Assembly (NCBI RefSeq): GCF_000153765.1
Contig: NZ_DS022295.1
Coordinates: forward strand, 217,828 to 281,827
Direction of reading: 5' to 3'
DNA from: Mariprofundus ferrooxydans PV-1
GTDB lineage: Bacteria; Pseudomonadota; Zetaproteobacteria; Mariprofundales; Mariprofundaceae
Length of the DNA stretch: 64,000 nt
The notes under the pieces are model-generated. The model was not told where the DNA came from and did no database searches. It saw only the letters and a list, made by a program, of their open reading frames with translations. A program made the translations under genes and the position numbers. How positions within the stretch are numbered: position 1 is the stretch's first letter; the number at the start of each line of letters is the position of its first letter. Positions 51,726 through 61,069 of this stretch are shown here, piece after piece.

Positions 51726-51744
51726 GTGTCATCCTGTACGTAAG

Positions 51745-51763
51745 TAGTAAGCAATGCGTACTA
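51745..51763. promoter_or_regulatory. Inverted repeat, candidate MarR operator
   Basis: TAGTAAGC-AAT-GCGTACTA, 7 of 8 bases symmetric, in the short region before marR. MarR dimers bind palindromes of this size. Confidence 0.55.
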
Positions 51764-51933
51764 TATGGTGACAGTATTAATCAGGTCAAGTGGCCTAGGC
51801 ATCAACAGATGCGCCGGAGGGCAGAGGTGATGGCAATGTGCTGGCTAGTGGTATGAACAGGTAAAACAGCATGTTGCAACGGAGCAGGTGGTGCCGTGAA
51901 GACTGGTATGATCTGCTGCCTGATCAGTGTTGA

Positions 51934-53868
51934 TTAAACCTTGATCTTCCCGCCTTTTTGCAAGATCTCCGCGATCTGTTCGGGAGGAACCGGTCTGCTG
52001 AACAGGTATCCCTGGATCATATCGCAGCCATGGCCACGCAAAAATTCCAGTTGATATTTTGTTTCCACGCCTTCGGCGATGACCTCCATACCCAGGCTGT
52101 GGGCCATCTCGGAGATCGTTGCGACAATGGCGGCGTCTTTCTTGCCATGCTGTATTTCATCAAGAAATGATTTGTCGATTTTCAGAATATCGATGGGAAA
52201 GCGTTTCAGATAAGCAAGCGAGGAAAAGCCTGTACCGAAATCATCAATGGCAATGGATACACCCAACTCCTTCAAGGCCTGCATTTTACGGATATTTAGC
52301 TCAATATCGTTCATGGCGCTACCTTCGGTAATTTCCAGTTCGAGGAATTCCGCTGCCAGACCGCTTTTCTGCAGGGCTTTTGCCACTGTTTCGACAAGGT
52401 CGGCCTGAGCAAACTGGCGGGCGGCAAAGTTAACGGCCATGCGCAGAGGGAACCCGGGATGCAATGCTTGCCAGGCCTTGTTCTGTTTGCATGCCTCATC
52501 GAGTACCCATTCGCCGATCGGCAGGATCAGATTGGTATTTTCGATCAGGGAGATGAATACGGATGGCGAAATTGGCCCCCACTCGGGGTGGGTCCAGCGC
52601 AACAGTGCCTCCACGCCAAGTATCCGCCCGGAACTCAGCTCCACCTGCGGCTGATAGAGTAATTTAAACTGATTTTTTTCAATCGCATAGCGCAGGGCAC
52701 GCTCCATCTCCATGCGTTTAAACGCCTCCTCACCCATGGCCGGAGTGAAAAATTTGTAAGCATTGCGTCCGCTATCCTTGGCCTGATACATGGCGGTATC
52801 GGCATTCTTGACCAAGGATTCCACATTATCGCCATCCAATGGATAGAGGCTGATGCCGATGCTGGCACCGACAAAACATTCCTGAGTTCCAATAAGATAG
52901 GGTTGTCCGATCATGTTTAAAATACGTTCACATAAAAATCGGGGGTCATGAACATCTTTAATACCGGGCATGATGATTAAAAATTCATCGCCGCCAATGC
53001 GTGCCACGGTATCAGATTCACGAATACAGGCGGAGAGCCTGTTGGCCGTTTCGCGTAATAACTGATCGCCGACATCATGGCCCAGGGAATCGTTGATGTT
53101 TTTGAAGCCGTCCAGATCAAGGAACAGAACGGCCAGAGACTCCATATGACGTTTTGCCAGTGCTACTTCCTTTTTAAGTAAATGATTATAGGAAAAACGA
53201 TTGATCAATCCGGTGAGTTCGTCTCTGGTAGCCAGTGTTTCCAGCTTTTCCTCATCGGCTTTACGTTGGCTGATATCGCGCACGAATATATTGAATATGA
53301 AGGAAGCGCCCACCGCTTGCGGAGATATCGACATTTCTGCCGGAAATTCATGGCCGTCGCGATGGAGTGCAGTAATGACAATCTGCCCTTGTGTAAATGG
53401 AGCCGAACCCGTGTTTATAAACTCCTGAATATCATCAATCAGTGCATTGCGCGGAGCCTGATTCATAATCAGATCCATCATACTCTTTCCGATGGCCAGA
53501 TCCTCAGGCCAGCCAAAAATCATTTCGGCCATGGGATTCCAGTCCGAGATGCTGCCCTCAGCGTCGATGGTGATGAATGCATCATTTGCCGTATCAATAA
53601 TCTGGCGGATTTTTTGTTTACTTGCTTGCAGGCTTTCCATGATCTGCTGTTGTCGCTTGAGCATTGTCTGGGCGTAAACACCAAACAACAGAAGCAGGGA
53701 AACCACACTCATTCGTGTGCGCAATTCTTCAGCATCGGGATGCAACCACTTGTCGGTAAACGTACCCTTTTGGAGCACGAATGCATAAATGGTCGGCTCC
53801 AGAAACCAATAGACAAATGCCAGGAGGATGGCCAACCAGATCATATTGATCGCATTTGAAGCTTTCAT
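51934..53868 (-). CDS. Membrane PAS-GGDEF-EAL cyclic-di-GMP protein
   Basis: A 644-residue protein: two N-terminal membrane helices (about 7-29 and 54-66), a PAS domain (about 80-200; TANDAFITIDAEGSISDWN), a GGDEF domain with an intact ARIGGDEF site, and an EAL domain with VEALLRW, ELEITEGS and DDFGTGFSSLAYLKRF. Both active sites look complete, so it could make and degrade cyclic di-GMP; in such fusions one activity usually dominates. The PAS and membrane part presumably sense an unknown signal. Stand-alone gene. Confidence 0.93.
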   Translation of the reverse strand: MKASNAINMIWLAILLAFVYWFLEPTIYAFVLQKGTFTDKWLHPDAEELRTRMSVVSLLLLFGVYAQTMLKRQQQIMESLQASKQKIRQIIDTANDAFITIDAEGSISDWNPMAEMIFGWPEDLAIGKSMMDLIMNQAPRNALIDDIQEFINTGSAPFTQGQIVITALHRDGHEFPAEMSISPQAVGASFIFNIFVRDISQRKADEEKLETLATRDELTGLINRFSYNHLLKKEVALAKRHMESLAVLFLDLDGFKNINDSLGHDVGDQLLRETANRLSACIRESDTVARIGGDEFLIIMPGIKDVHDPRFLCERILNMIGQPYLIGTQECFVGASIGISLYPLDGDNVESLVKNADTAMYQAKDSGRNAYKFFTPAMGEEAFKRMEMERALRYAIEKNQFKLLYQPQVELSSGRILGVEALLRWTHPEWGPISPSVFISLIENTNLILPIGEWVLDEACKQNKAWQALHPGFPLRMAVNFAARQFAQADLVETVAKALQKSGLAAEFLELEITEGSAMNDIELNIRKMQALKELGVSIAIDDFGTGFSSLAYLKRFPIDILKIDKSFLDEIQHGKKDAAIVATISEMAHSLGMEVIAEGVETKYQLEFLRGHGCDMIQGYLFSRPVPPEQIAEILQKGGKIKV

Positions 53869-53968
53869 GCAACCCCCTCTATTTGGACACCTTGTTCGTA
53901 CAGTAGTAAGTGTGCCACTAAAATGTAAAAAAATCCAATTATACCACCGGAAAGGAGATGTATGGATG

Positions 53969-55099
53969 TCAGTACATACGGTGGCGGAACAGCCAGCCGG
54001 CGATGCTAAGGCTGATTGTCCCGATAAGGGCCAGCGGCCAGAACTGGGGAATCAGCAGATGAAACGGAGTGCCCTCGAGAAACACATCGCGCAGGATGAC
54101 GACAAAATAGCGCAACGGGTCGATCAGTGTGATGTACTGCACCGCTTCCGGCATGTTCTCGATCGGCGTGGCAAAGCCGGAGAGAATAACTGCCGGCACC
54201 ATGAACAGAAATGCACCGAGAAAACCCTGCTGCTGCGTGACTGCCAGTGACGAGATCATCAGTCCTACGCCGATGGCCGATAGCAGAAACAGGGCAAGGC
54301 CCGTATAGAGCGTCACCAGTGAGCCGAGTAGCGGGATATCGAACCAGAATACGGCCAGCGCAATGATCACCGTTGCCTCAAACATGCCGATAATGAAACC
54401 GGGCAGCGCCTTGCCGAGCAGAATTTCAACGGGACGAAGCGGTGTCACCAGCAGCTGATCGAACGTGCCCTGTTCGCGCTCGCGGGCCACGGACAGGGCT
54501 GTGACCAGCATCGTGACGATCAGCGTGATCAACCCGGCGATGCCCGGAATCAGGAACCAGCGGCTCTGCAGGTTGGGGTTGAACCAGGCGCGTACCTCCA
54601 GGTGTACGGGCGGCCCTCCCATGCCGGAGCGCTGCAGCCGGTCGGCATTGAACTGCTGTACGATGCTACTGGCGTAATTGAGTACAATCAGCGCCGAATT
54701 CGAGTTTCGACCATCCACAATCAGTTGTACGGGAGCAGGTTTTCCCAGTGCCAGATCCCGGCTGAACTGCGGAGAGATATGCACAATCAGGCGCGCCTGC
54801 CGATCATCGATCAGTGGCCGGATATCTGCATCGCGCCGGATAGTGGAGATCAGGTCAAAGACTGGCGCTCCGGCAAAACGGGCGGCCAGCTGACGGGAGA
54901 CGGCGCCTCCGTCCTCATTATAGAGCGCATAGGGCACATGATTCAGATCGAAGGTGGCGGCATAACCGAACACCAATAGCTGGATGATCGGTGGTCCGAT
55001 CAGCACGAAGCGGCTCTTTTTATCCTTGAGCAGGGCCAGAAACTCCTTGCCGACCAGTGCAACAATACGCCGCCATGCGGCGGATAAGGAAGCGATCAT
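53969..55099 (-). CDS. ybhR: ABC-2 exporter permease (YbhR-like)
   Basis: A 376-residue ABC-2 permease: one N-terminal helix, a large extracytoplasmic domain (about 45-180) and five C-terminal helices with the SVAREREQGTFDQLLVTPLRPVEILLGK motif. ABC-2 proteins of this shape form the membrane part of drug/lipid exporters. Last gene of a four-gene set on the minus strand, four bases after the sister permease. Confidence 0.88.
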   Translation of the reverse strand: MIASLSAAWRRIVALVGKEFLALLKDKKSRFVLIGPPIIQLLVFGYAATFDLNHVPYALYNEDGGAVSRQLAARFAGAPVFDLISTIRRDADIRPLIDDRQARLIVHISPQFSRDLALGKPAPVQLIVDGRNSNSALIVLNYASSIVQQFNADRLQRSGMGGPPVHLEVRAWFNPNLQSRWFLIPGIAGLITLIVTMLVTALSVAREREQGTFDQLLVTPLRPVEILLGKALPGFIIGMFEATVIIALAVFWFDIPLLGSLVTLYTGLALFLLSAIGVGLMISSLAVTQQQGFLGAFLFMVPAVILSGFATPIENMPEAVQYITLIDPLRYFVVILRDVFLEGTPFHLLIPQFWPLALIGTISLSIAGWLFRHRMY

Positions 55100-55103
55100 C
55101 GTA

Positions 55104-56249
55104 TCAATCCAGCCTTTTACGCGAAATGCGCCGGACCAGTACCAGAAAGATGAGTGCCATCACAGCCAGCGCCAGAGCATTGGGCCAGATCACTGACCAG
55201 ATATCTCCGGCCATGAACAGGGTTTGCAGCAGCGCTACGAAATAACGAGCCGGAATAATATGGGTAATGATCTGTACCACCTGCGGCATGCTGCTGATTT
55301 CAAAAATAAAGCCGGAGAGCAGGAAGGCGGGTAGAAAGGTGACGATCAGTGCAATCTGGGAGGCGACAAACTGATTGCGGGCCAGTGTGGAGATAAGCAG
55401 GCCCATGCCGAGTGCGACGAGCAGAAACAGTGCCGCCACACCGAACAAGAGCCAGATTGAGCCGCGTAGCGGCACGTCGAAGAGCCATACGGCCATGCCC
55501 ACGGATATCAGCATGCCGCCGGAGCCAAGCACGAAGTAGGGAGCCATCTTGCCGATAATGATTTCATTCATGGTGACCGGTGTGGCCATCAGCGCTTCCA
55601 TCGTGCCGCGTTCCCACTCGCGTGCGACGACCAGCGCAGTCAGCAATGCTCCGATCAGCGTCATGATTACGGCAATCAGACCGGGCACCAGATAGTTACG
55701 GCTTCTCAATTCGCTGTTGAACCATACCCGCTGCTCTACCTGCACCGATGCAGGCAGGTGGATATGGTTGATCTGCGCATACTGATGCAGCCAGTTGATC
55801 CAGATGCCGCTGCCGTAGCCGAGAATCAGCCTGCCGGTATTGGCATTGACACCATTGACGATGATCTGCACCGGCGTACCGCCGGGTTGATACAACTTGC
55901 GACCGAAATCAGTGCGCAGATGCACGATAGCCTCTACACGTCCCTCGCGCATGGCGATCTCGGCGCTACGCATATCCGGCAGCGTTAGCGGGTCGAAATA
56001 GGGGAGGTGGCGGAAGGAGCCGGTAAACGAGGCCGTTGCTGCTCCCGGCTCATCCACGACCAGTGCTATGGGCACGTGTTTCGCATCCAGTGATACGCCA
56101 TAGCCGAAGAGCAACAGCAGTATCACCGGCAGCACAAAAGCGATGGCGATGCTGCTCGGATCGCGCAGAATTTGCAGGAACTCCTTACGCATCAGTCCGC
56201 GCAGTCGCATGGCGCTGATGCCGCCCTCATTCAGATGCGCAGCGTTCAT
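55104..56249 (-). CDS. ybhS: ABC-2 exporter permease (YbhS-like)
   Basis: A 381-residue sister permease with the same layout; the motif VVAREWERGTMEALMATPVTMNEIIIGK marks the family, as does the LMRKEFLQILRDPSSIAIAFVLPV start. It should form a heterodimer with YbhR, energised by the dual ATPase encoded just upstream (4-base overlap). Confidence 0.88.
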   Translation of the reverse strand: MNAAHLNEGGISAMRLRGLMRKEFLQILRDPSSIAIAFVLPVILLLLFGYGVSLDAKHVPIALVVDEPGAATASFTGSFRHLPYFDPLTLPDMRSAEIAMREGRVEAIVHLRTDFGRKLYQPGGTPVQIIVNGVNANTGRLILGYGSGIWINWLHQYAQINHIHLPASVQVEQRVWFNSELRSRNYLVPGLIAVIMTLIGALLTALVVAREWERGTMEALMATPVTMNEIIIGKMAPYFVLGSGGMLISVGMAVWLFDVPLRGSIWLLFGVAALFLLVALGMGLLISTLARNQFVASQIALIVTFLPAFLLSGFIFEISSMPQVVQIITHIIPARYFVALLQTLFMAGDIWSVIWPNALALAVMALIFLVLVRRISRKRLD

Positions 56250-58027
56250 GCTGTGGCAAACTCCGGTTGTCGGTGAATCAGCGTAATAAAGGCATCTTCC
56301 ATGGTGTCAGCCGGTCGTCCTGTCGCGGCGGCTTCCATACGAATGTCGTGCGGCGTACCGGCGGCGAGAATCGTACCTTCGGCCATGATGACCAGGCGAT
56401 CGCAGTATTCAGCCTCCTCCATGAAATGGGTGGTGACCAGCACCGTCACGCCCTGCTCGGCGAGCAGATTGATGCGGTGCCAGAATTCGCGCCTGGCCAG
56501 CGGATCGACACCGGAGGTCGGTTCGTCCAGAAACAGGATATCGGGCTCGTGCAACAGTGCGCAGGCCATGGCCAGCCGTTGTTTGTAACCCAAAGGCAGA
56601 TCGTTGGCTGCAGTCGCTATCACCTCACCCAGTTCGAACTGCTTGCAAGCCCAGTCGATACGCATCTTCCGTTGCTGTCGGCCCAGTCCATAGGCACTGC
56701 TGAAAAAACGCATATTTTCCAGCACACTGAGTGAGCCGTAGAGAGAGAACCGCTGTGACATATAACCAATCCGGGAGCGGGCGCTTGATGGCGCTTCGCG
56801 CAAATTGACGCCGGCCACCGTCAGCTCGCCATGACTGGCAGGCAGCAGGCCGCACAGCATGCGGAAGGTGGTTGATTTTCCGGCTCCGTTGGCGCCGAGC
56901 AGGCCGAATACCTCGCCACGCCGGATGCTGAAGTCGATCCCCTTGACGGCCTGAAAGGTGCCGAAATTGCGCGTGAGTCCGGATACTTCAATGACAGGGA
57001 GCTGATCGTTATCGGTTGTGCGGATATGGACTGGCTGCTGATCCGATACGATTGCAGCCGTGTCTGCGCCGCCGAGCATGGCGATAAATGCATCCTCGAA
57101 ACGGGGTGGAGTCGCTTGCAGATTCGCTTCATCCGGTGCTGCGGTATCAGCGGCCATAACCAGCCGTATCTGCTCGCCCTGAATGGTGGTATCAATGACA
57201 CCGGGTAGCTGCGACAGCCGGTGTTGCAGCGCGCGTTTGGATACGCCTTCGTCAAGGCTTCTATGCCAGGTTCGTCCCTGCATGCGGCTGCTGAAGGCCG
57301 CAGGTGTATCCTGGCCCAGTAGACGCCCCTGATGCAGCAACAGCACCTCATCACAGCGCTCCGCCTCGTCCAGATAGGCGGTGCTGAATACGACGCTCAT
57401 GCCGGTTTTGCTAACCTGTCTGTAGACGATCTCCCACAACTCACGTCGGGAAACCGGATCCACACCGGCTGTGGGCTCATCAAGCAGCAACAGTTTCGGT
57501 GAGCCGACCAGGGTGCAGGCCAGCCCCAGTTTCTGTTTCATGCCGCCGGATAGCTGGCCGGCCAGTCGGGCTGCGAATGCAGCCAATCCTGTCATGTGCA
57601 TTAACTCTGCATAGCGTTCCGGGCGACCGGCATAAGGCAGCTGTTGCAGATCGGCATAGAGATCGAGATTTTCCTGTACGGTGAGATCTTCATAGAGACC
57701 GAAGCGTTGCGGCATGTAGCACATGGATGCCTGTACCTGCAGTGGTTGCTCTTTCACGTCGAAACCGAGCGTATTCACGCTGCCTGTATCAGGCATCAGC
57801 AGGCCGCTGATCAGCCGCATCAGCGTAGTCTTGCCGGCTCCGTCCGGCCCGATCAGTCCGGTTACCCGTCCGCGTGTAATGATGGCATCGACGTTATCCA
57901 GTGCCTGCACGGGACCGCCGGCTGTGTTGAATGCCCGGCTTACCCCGCTAAGAGTGACGACGGCACCGGATGCGACATCACTGCTGTCCGGCATCGGCAA
58001 CCTGATCGCATGGCTTGTTGCTTTCAT
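56246..58027 (-). CDS. ybhF: Duplicated ABC ATPase of a drug exporter (YbhF-like)
   Basis: A 593-residue protein with two complete ABC domains. First Walker A GPDGAGKTT with signature LSGGMKQKLGLA and DEPTAGVDP; second Walker A GANGAGKST with the modified signature LPLGYKQRLAMA and DEPTSGVDP. The linker contains TPRFEDAFIAMLGGAD, as in E. coli YbhF (578 residues). The start overlaps the adaptor gene by 50 bases at 58027; an ATG at 57994, with AGG 6 bases upstream, overlaps by 17 and may be the real start. Confidence 0.93.
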   Translation of the reverse strand: MKATSHAIRLPMPDSSDVASGAVVTLSGVSRAFNTAGGPVQALDNVDAIITRGRVTGLIGPDGAGKTTLMRLISGLLMPDTGSVNTLGFDVKEQPLQVQASMCYMPQRFGLYEDLTVQENLDLYADLQQLPYAGRPERYAELMHMTGLAAFAARLAGQLSGGMKQKLGLACTLVGSPKLLLLDEPTAGVDPVSRRELWEIVYRQVSKTGMSVVFSTAYLDEAERCDEVLLLHQGRLLGQDTPAAFSSRMQGRTWHRSLDEGVSKRALQHRLSQLPGVIDTTIQGEQIRLVMAADTAAPDEANLQATPPRFEDAFIAMLGGADTAAIVSDQQPVHIRTTDNDQLPVIEVSGLTRNFGTFQAVKGIDFSIRRGEVFGLLGANGAGKSTTFRMLCGLLPASHGELTVAGVNLREAPSSARSRIGYMSQRFSLYGSLSVLENMRFFSSAYGLGRQQRKMRIDWACKQFELGEVIATAANDLPLGYKQRLAMACALLHEPDILFLDEPTSGVDPLARREFWHRINLLAEQGVTVLVTTHFMEEAEYCDRLVIMAEGTILAAGTPHDIRMEAAATGRPADTMEDAFITLIHRQPEFATA

Positions 58028-59024
58028 GCCGGGGCTGTTTGAGCGAAAGCAGGACTGTCACCGGCATACCCAGACGCAGTTCACCGTCCGGATTGCAAAC
58101 GTGCACGCGCACCTGATAAACCAGATGACTGCGTATCTCCTCGGTCTGTACCGATTGGGGTGTAAACTCGGCTGAAGGGGATATATAGCCTACCCAGGCC
58201 CGGTAATGCTTGCCGGGAAAGCTGTCGCTCTCCACCTGGGCCTGCATGCCGGAGGAGACACGACCGAGGTCGGTTTCAGACAGGTAGGCGCGGACCCACA
58301 TCGGGTTGGTGATGGCCAGGGTATAGAGTGGCTGTTGAGGTGTTGCCATGTCGCCCGGCTCAAGAACGCGATTGCGGATGATACCGTCGATCGGCGCGTA
58401 GAGGCTGGCTTCGCCCAGATTGTGCCTGGCCAGCGCCAATTGGGCCTGTTCGGCCTTCAGCTGTGCCCGGGCGGCATCGATATCTTCCTGACGCGGCCCC
58501 TGTATGGCCAGTTGCAGCAGTTGGGTGGATGCCTTGACCCGCTCGCGCGCGGCGGCGGCGGCAGTGGCGGCGTTATCGCTTTGTTCTTTGGAGACCATAT
58601 TCCTGTCACTGAGCTTGCGCAGGCGCAGATAGGTACGCTCGGCATCACGTGCCTGCACCTCGGTGGCCGCCAGGTCGGCCCGGGCCTTGCGGATATCCTC
58701 AGGACGACTGCCGGCCTGCAAGCGTGCAACCACTGCCTGCTGGGCCTCGAGGCGGGCGGCTGCGCTATCCGCCAGTGCCTGCAGTCGCTGGGTTTCAAGC
58801 TCTGCAAGGAGTTGCCCTTTGTGCACATGATCGCCTTCCTGTACGAGCATGCGGGCAATACGATCGCTGCCATTGATGGCCAACTGTACCTCGCGCATAT
58901 CGACATTGCCGTACAATTTCAGCGTGTCGCTTTCCTGCTTCTGTTGTTCATCCCGCCATATCCATATGCCGGCAACGATAGCCAGCACAACAAGCGGAAT
59001 CAGCAGACGAAGGCCTTTCTTCAT
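57978..59024 (-). CDS. ybhG: HlyD-family adaptor (YbhG-like)
   Basis: A 348-residue membrane fusion protein with an N-terminal helix (LRLLIPLVVLAIVAGIWIW), lipoyl half motifs (VQEGDHVHKGQLLAELE and LYAPIDGIIRNRVLEPGDM), a long alanine-rich coiled-coil hairpin (about 90-200), and a C-terminal strand ending MPVTVLLSL. GGAGG lies 6 bases before the ATG at 59024. First gene of the ybhGFSR set; in E. coli the cluster is governed by the TetR-type YbhH/CecR, absent here. Confidence 0.9.
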   Translation of the reverse strand: MKKGLRLLIPLVVLAIVAGIWIWRDEQQKQESDTLKLYGNVDMREVQLAINGSDRIARMLVQEGDHVHKGQLLAELETQRLQALADSAAARLEAQQAVVARLQAGSRPEDIRKARADLAATEVQARDAERTYLRLRKLSDRNMVSKEQSDNAATAAAAARERVKASTQLLQLAIQGPRQEDIDAARAQLKAEQAQLALARHNLGEASLYAPIDGIIRNRVLEPGDMATPQQPLYTLAITNPMWVRAYLSETDLGRVSSGMQAQVESDSFPGKHYRAWVGYISPSAEFTPQSVQTEEIRSHLVYQVRVHVCNPDGELRLGMPVTVLLSLKQPRHESNKPCDQVADAGQQ

Positions 59025-59250
59025 GGTTTCCTCCAGCACCTGACCGGTGTGTTGCCATTATAGACCGGCGGGTGGGGCCCGTCTGCTCGCTGATACTCCC
59101 CCTGAAGCGGCGAATGGCAAACAGATATTACTGCAGCCGCAGTTATAGCAGATGGTATTGCTGAACGGGATATGAATCCAGAGCACTCGCCTGTGTTGAA
59201 GTGATCCGGGACGGGGGGATGACCGAAGGCCCGGAGGCGGCAATACTCAA

Positions 59251-59727
59251 CTATTGGCGATAAGTGGCATGGCAACTTACACAGTAGTTCATGGTTGTAT
59301 GTAACGCTCGCAGGGATTGTTTGAGATCTCCTGTTTTCAATGCATCGCCCAGTTCATCACCGCTTTTATGGAATGCCAGCCCCCTTTGTTTGAAATCCTT
59401 GTTCTCGAACATATTACACATTTTCTGCATTTCAGGCGTTGCTCCCAGCTTGTTGTGCGCAACATCCGAGGCTTCGTTATACTTCTCTTCGGCCAGTAGC
59501 CCTATGATGGACTGTATCGCTTCCACATGTGAGCGCATGTTTGACAACTGGTGTTGTTTCATTGCCTGAGATAACTGAAGAGAAATACGAGTATCCTGAT
59601 CCGCAGCCATATGTGTCTGGTGCATCATCTTCATCCCATGATTCGCCGGATCATGATCTGCAGCATAGGCGTAAATAGAAAAGCCCATCAATATTATTGT
59701 GGAAGTAGCTAGCATCGCTTTTTTCAT
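59251..59727 (-). CDS. Cytochrome c'-like periplasmic heme protein
   Basis: A 158-residue protein: signal peptide (MKKAMLATSTIILMGFSIYAYA), a His/Met-rich stretch (HGMKMMHQTHM), then a four-helix domain with the single heme motif CVSCHATYRQ at the extreme C-terminus. A C-terminal CxxCH on a four-helix bundle is the layout of cytochrome c' and related proteins, which bind nitric oxide or act in electron transfer. It lies downstream of a Crp/Fnr regulator and a palindrome of the type that regulator binds. Confidence 0.78.
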   Translation of the reverse strand: MKKAMLATSTIILMGFSIYAYAADHDPANHGMKMMHQTHMAADQDTRISLQLSQAMKQHQLSNMRSHVEAIQSIIGLLAEEKYNEASDVAHNKLGATPEMQKMCNMFENKDFKQRGLAFHKSGDELGDALKTGDLKQSLRALHTTMNYCVSCHATYRQ

Positions 59728-59829
59728 GTCATGCTCCTTGTTTGTATATCACGGTATATGGCTTCTTGCAGGCTGGACTTTGTGGGGAACAGCAGGGTAC
59801 CGAATACTGCCAGAGCATCATACCCCTCC

Positions 59830-59847
59830 ATATGATTTGGATCATAT
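59830..59847. promoter_or_regulatory. Crp/Fnr-type palindrome
   Basis: ATATGAT-TTGG-ATCATAT has perfect 7-bp arms with the 4-base spacer of FNR/DNR sites (consensus TTGAT-N4-ATCAA). It lies between the Crp/Fnr gene and the cytochrome c'-like gene, about 105 bases before the latter's start. Confidence 0.65.
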
Positions 59848-60434
59848 CAGATCAATTGAATGGATGATGTTTTTCGTATCAGTTTTCCTTCATCCTCAAG
59901 GCATTTTAAGTTGCGGTAAAATGTTTCATGCGCCAGGCCAAGCTGATAAGCCATCTCCTTGTAAGAGAGTTGCAGCTTAAGCTCATTATTGGCATCTGCC
60001 TCAAGTTGAAAGTAGCTGTACATGCGCTGTTTGGCAGAGCGGATACTTTTGATTTCAAGCAGTGCTCGCAGCTTACGCATCCTGTGAGCGAATAATTCTA
60101 CTATCTCCATCAATGTATCAGGGTTGTCCTTAAGGGCAGTAAGCAGGTTTTTTCTGTCAAAGCAGGATAGTTCTGCAGATTGACTCTGCACGATGGCTGA
60201 GCAGTGATATGCATCAGCGAATAGAGAGGCTTCGGCAATAATATCATTCGGAGTGGCAGTTTGTAATACGATATCATTGCCATCGATGGAATGGCGAATC
60301 AGCTTGACCATGCCCTGGCGCAGGAGATACAGATTCTCGACCTGATCGCCTTGACCAAACAGGCGATCCCCTTTGTGAAGGGTGCGTTTTTTGTCCGGCA
60401 CGAGGCGCTGAAGAATGACTTCTGAATGATCCAT
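59847..60434 (-). CDS. Crp/Fnr-family transcriptional regulator
   Basis: A 195-residue regulator: cyclic-nucleotide-binding-type beta roll (about 10-110; GDRLFGQGDQVENLYLLRQGMVKL), dimer helix (RMRKLRALLEIKSIRSAKQRM), and a helix-turn-helix with LSYKEMAYQLGLAHETFYRNL, where the glutamate and arginine match the DNA-contact residues of CRP/FNR. There is no N-terminal cysteine cluster, so it is not an FNR iron-sulfur sensor; DNR- or CRP-like ligand sensing is likelier. The ATG at 60434 removes an unlikely 23-residue extension. Confidence 0.88.
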   Translation of the reverse strand: MDHSEVILQRLVPDKKRTLHKGDRLFGQGDQVENLYLLRQGMVKLIRHSIDGNDIVLQTATPNDIIAEASLFADAYHCSAIVQSQSAELSCFDRKNLLTALKDNPDTLMEIVELFAHRMRKLRALLEIKSIRSAKQRMYSYFQLEADANNELKLQLSYKEMAYQLGLAHETFYRNLKCLEDEGKLIRKTSSIQLI

Positions 60435-60522
60435 GTATAAACAATCTACGGTAGACTGGTAACTATTCAATGGCGACGCTGGTTTGGTCCTCGACCACAC
60501 CACTGATCGCGCTCGGACGCAT

Positions 60523-60945
60523 CTATGCAGCCGGTGATACTGTCAGGCTGGCAATAGCTGTTTTGATTTTCGCCAGATTCAGTTCAACAAACATCAGGAT
60601 ATTCTGACACTTATCTTCGTCTACCAGTCCGATCCCGTAATGGGCAAGCATATAACAGAATGCAAATGCCATGACCGGATCGTACAGGTTACGGTTGCCT
60701 GCTTCATGATTGGCGATATAGCTGCCGATGGCCGCATCTCTTGCTTTTTTCCTAAGCTCATCCGAATTGCCGAGATCGCGAAACTTCAGGCAGACGAGCG
60801 GTGCCATATGAAACAGATCAGCTTCGTGCATCTCTCTTCCTGCCGCTGCGGCAAAGGGGAGGGCGGCTTTTGCATCCTGATATGCGTCCATGATTTCAAT
60901 GATCCAACCTTCATTGGATGTCGGGGTTTCTCGTGTGTTTTTCAT
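60523..60945 (-). CDS. Small helical protein of unknown function
   Basis: A 140-residue cytoplasmic protein with no signal or membrane segment. TAAGGAAG lies 7 bases before the ATG at 60945. Visible features are a histidine- and methionine-containing stretch (GREMHEADLFHMAPL), the segment YIANHEAGNRNLYDPVMAFAFCYMLAHYGIGLVDEDK and a helical ending (ILMFVELNLAKIKTAI). I do not recognise the family. It lies upstream of, and in the same direction as, the Crp/Fnr gene. Confidence 0.6.
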   Translation of the reverse strand: MKNTRETPTSNEGWIIEIMDAYQDAKAALPFAAAAGREMHEADLFHMAPLVCLKFRDLGNSDELRKKARDAAIGSYIANHEAGNRNLYDPVMAFAFCYMLAHYGIGLVDEDKCQNILMFVELNLAKIKTAIASLTVSPAA

Positions 60946-61069
60946 CAGTGGCTTCCTTACAGGTCGTGAAACAGAGGATGGCCGCACTATAAACTAATTC
61001 TCAACAGAGAAAAAATAACCGGGGTTAATAGCATAGCCACCGAACCACATCGACATGCATCACTATCCA

